From NCBI GenBank assembly GCA_905612305.1, contig CAJQRK010000005.1, positions 1 to 64,000 of the forward strand: a stretch of 64,000 nt of DNA, given 5' to 3'. The first letter of the stretch is position 1. Each line of letters starts with the position of its first letter. The DNA is from an uncultured Flavobacteriales bacterium (GTDB lineage Bacteria > Bacteroidota > Bacteroidia > Flavobacteriales > BACL11). Positions 63,151 to 64,000 of the stretch are shown in pieces. A program made the translations under genes and the position numbers. The notes under the pieces are model-generated. The model was not told the DNA's origin. It did not search any database and saw only the letters and a program-made list of their open reading frames with translations.

Positions 63151-64000
63151 CTATAGGAGCGCTAGAATTTCATCTGCAATTTTACGGTCATTACTTAGTC
63201 TTGGCACTTTGTACTGTCCGCCTAATCGGTTATTTTGTTTCAACCATTTATAAAATTTATTATTTTGAATGAGTATGATTTCGGGTGGATTTAGGATTAA
63301 GTTTTTAGTTCTTTTTGCTGCATAGTCTGAGTTTAGCTCTTTTAATTTATTATCGAGTTCTTGTTTGAAAAGCCGCATATCTTTTGGCGGTTTAGTAAAT
63401 TCAATCAACCATTGATGTCCTCCAGAATCATTATCAATAAAAATAGGAGCTACAGTATAATCTTTAATTGAAGCGTTATATTTGCTACATGCAGCCAATA
63501 AAGCACTATCCGTATTTTCAACCACTAATTCTTCCCCAAAAGTATTTAAGAAACTTTTGGTGCGCCCTATAATTTTTATCCGATACGGATTGGTTGCTGT
63601 AAAACGAACTACATCTCCAATTAAATACCGCCAAAGCCCTCCGTTGGTGCTTATTACTAAGGCGTAATCAATATTTAGCTGTACATCTTTTAAGGGTATT
63701 GCTTCACGAATTCCTTTTTTGTATTTTTTCATAGGGATAAATTCATAGAAGATGCCATAGTCCAACATTAATAATAAACCTTCTGATGGATTTTTGTCTT
63801 GTATTCCAATGAATCCTTCTGATGCATTGTAGCCTTCCAAATAATTCATTTTTTCAGAAGGAATAAGCGTTTTAAATTGAGATTTGTAAGGCTCAAAATT
63901 TATTCCACCATGCATATAGAGCTCTAGGTTTGGCCAAACTTCACTAATATTTTTTTTACCACTTATGGTTAAAATACGCTTTAATAGGATTAACATCCAG
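63151..64000 (-). CDS. GH3-family acyl-adenylate-forming protein (partial)
   Basis: C-terminal part of a GH3 auxin-responsive-promoter-like protein; the open frame continues past the window edge. Visible: NYLEGYNASEGFIGIQ (the ATP-binding loop of GH3 proteins), ISTNGGLWRYLIGDVVRFTA, KIIGRTKSFLNTFGEELVVE, and the C-terminal domain ending VPRLSNDRKIADEILALL. Plant GH3 enzymes join amino acids to hormones; the bacterial members have no confirmed substrate. The full gene should be about 500 codons, so roughly 220 N-terminal residues are missing here. The Met at 63996 is probably internal. Confidence 0.88.
   Translation of the reverse strand, partial: WMLILLKRILTISGKKNISEVWPNLELYMHGGINFEPYKSQFKTLIPSEKMNYLEGYNASEGFIGIQDKNPSEGLLLMLDYGIFYEFIPMKKYKKGIREAIPLKDVQLNIDYALVISTNGGLWRYLIGDVVRFTATNPYRIKIIGRTKSFLNTFGEELVVENTDSALLAACSKYNASIKDYTVAPIFIDNDSGGHQWLIEFTKPPKDMRLFKQELDNKLKELNSDYAAKRTKNLILNPPEIILIQNNKFYKWLKQNNRLGGQYKVPRLSNDRKIADEILALL

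Overview
This window is a 64-kb piece of an AT-rich Bacteroidota chromosome, most likely from the order Flavobacteriales. Lineage evidence read from the sequence: many starts are preceded by the Bacteroidota -7 promoter element TAnnTTTG and few have a Shine-Dalgarno; there is a carboxypeptidase-like-domain TonB receptor; there are PorV-type and sorting-tail proteins of type IX secretion; families largely confined to this phylum occur (DUF4290, DUF3127, DUF2795, bacterial GGGP synthase); DnaJ has one zinc centre instead of two; and MurA carries Asp in place of the fosfomycin-reactive Cys. Genes are densely packed, often with 1-4 nt overlaps. I see no insertion sequence, prophage, integrase, CRISPR array or rRNA operon. 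The only gap near 300 bases (48618-48917) holds a tRNA-Leu gene, a terminator and three promoters.

Layout. 1-5.6 kb: a small membrane protein, DsbD-like reductase, a frameshifted FkbM methyltransferase, an M42 aminopeptidase and an SPFH protein. 5.6-12.6 kb (minus strand): secA/DUF3089/tag, a DUF2795 gene, and a dksA-like/methyltransferase/cobalamin adenosyltransferase set. 12.6-17.6 kb: hldD, MerR regulator, M23 peptidase and alaS. 17.6-19.2 kb: two outer-membrane barrel proteins. 19.4-25.7 kb (minus): DUF4290, murA, tlpA-like, grpE, dnaJ and an ABC exporter. 25.8-30.6 kb (minus): 4'-phosphopantetheinyl transferase, GGGP synthase, PnuC-type transporter, NadR-like kinase, then a TPP riboswitch driving a TonB receptor, which reads as a thiamine or precursor uptake module. 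30.7-41.7 kb: ahcY, a Rieske-like lipoprotein on the other strand, then a three-gene run of TonB receptor, 1420-residue secreted protein and PorV-like barrel. 41.8-48.6 kb: greA, HIT protein, ruvC, flippase-like protein, glycosyltransferase, OppC-like permease, DUF5698 protein, short-chain fatty acid transporter and a DUF3127 OB-fold protein. 48.7-52.2 kb: tRNA-Leu, trigger factor, clpP and clpX. 52.2-59.4 kb (minus): an eight-gene run etfB-etfA-bifunctional nuclease-nucleoside transporter-thyA-saccharopine dehydrogenase-like-folA-lipoprotein. 59.6-64 kb: K+-dependent membrane pyrophosphatase, a lipoprotein, deoxynucleoside kinase and a truncated GH3-family gene.

Functional themes: protein folding and quality control (trigger factor, ClpXP, GrpE/DnaJ, SecA, DsbD, TlpA); nucleotide and folate metabolism (ThyA, DHFR, CNT nucleoside uptake, deoxynucleoside kinase); envelope building (MurA, HldD, M23 peptidase, GT2/flippase, GGGP synthase); and outer-membrane transport and secretion.

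The items most worth a second look are the receptor/giant secreted protein/PorV-like operon, the TPP riboswitch with its own promoter and a hairpin abutting the start codon, the degenerate Rieske-like lipoprotein, the lipocalin-like domain fused to a nucleoside transporter, the frameshifted FkbM gene, and a cluster of AATTGTT motifs upstream of a porin-like gene. All calls come from reading the sequence and knowledge of families; no database search was possible.
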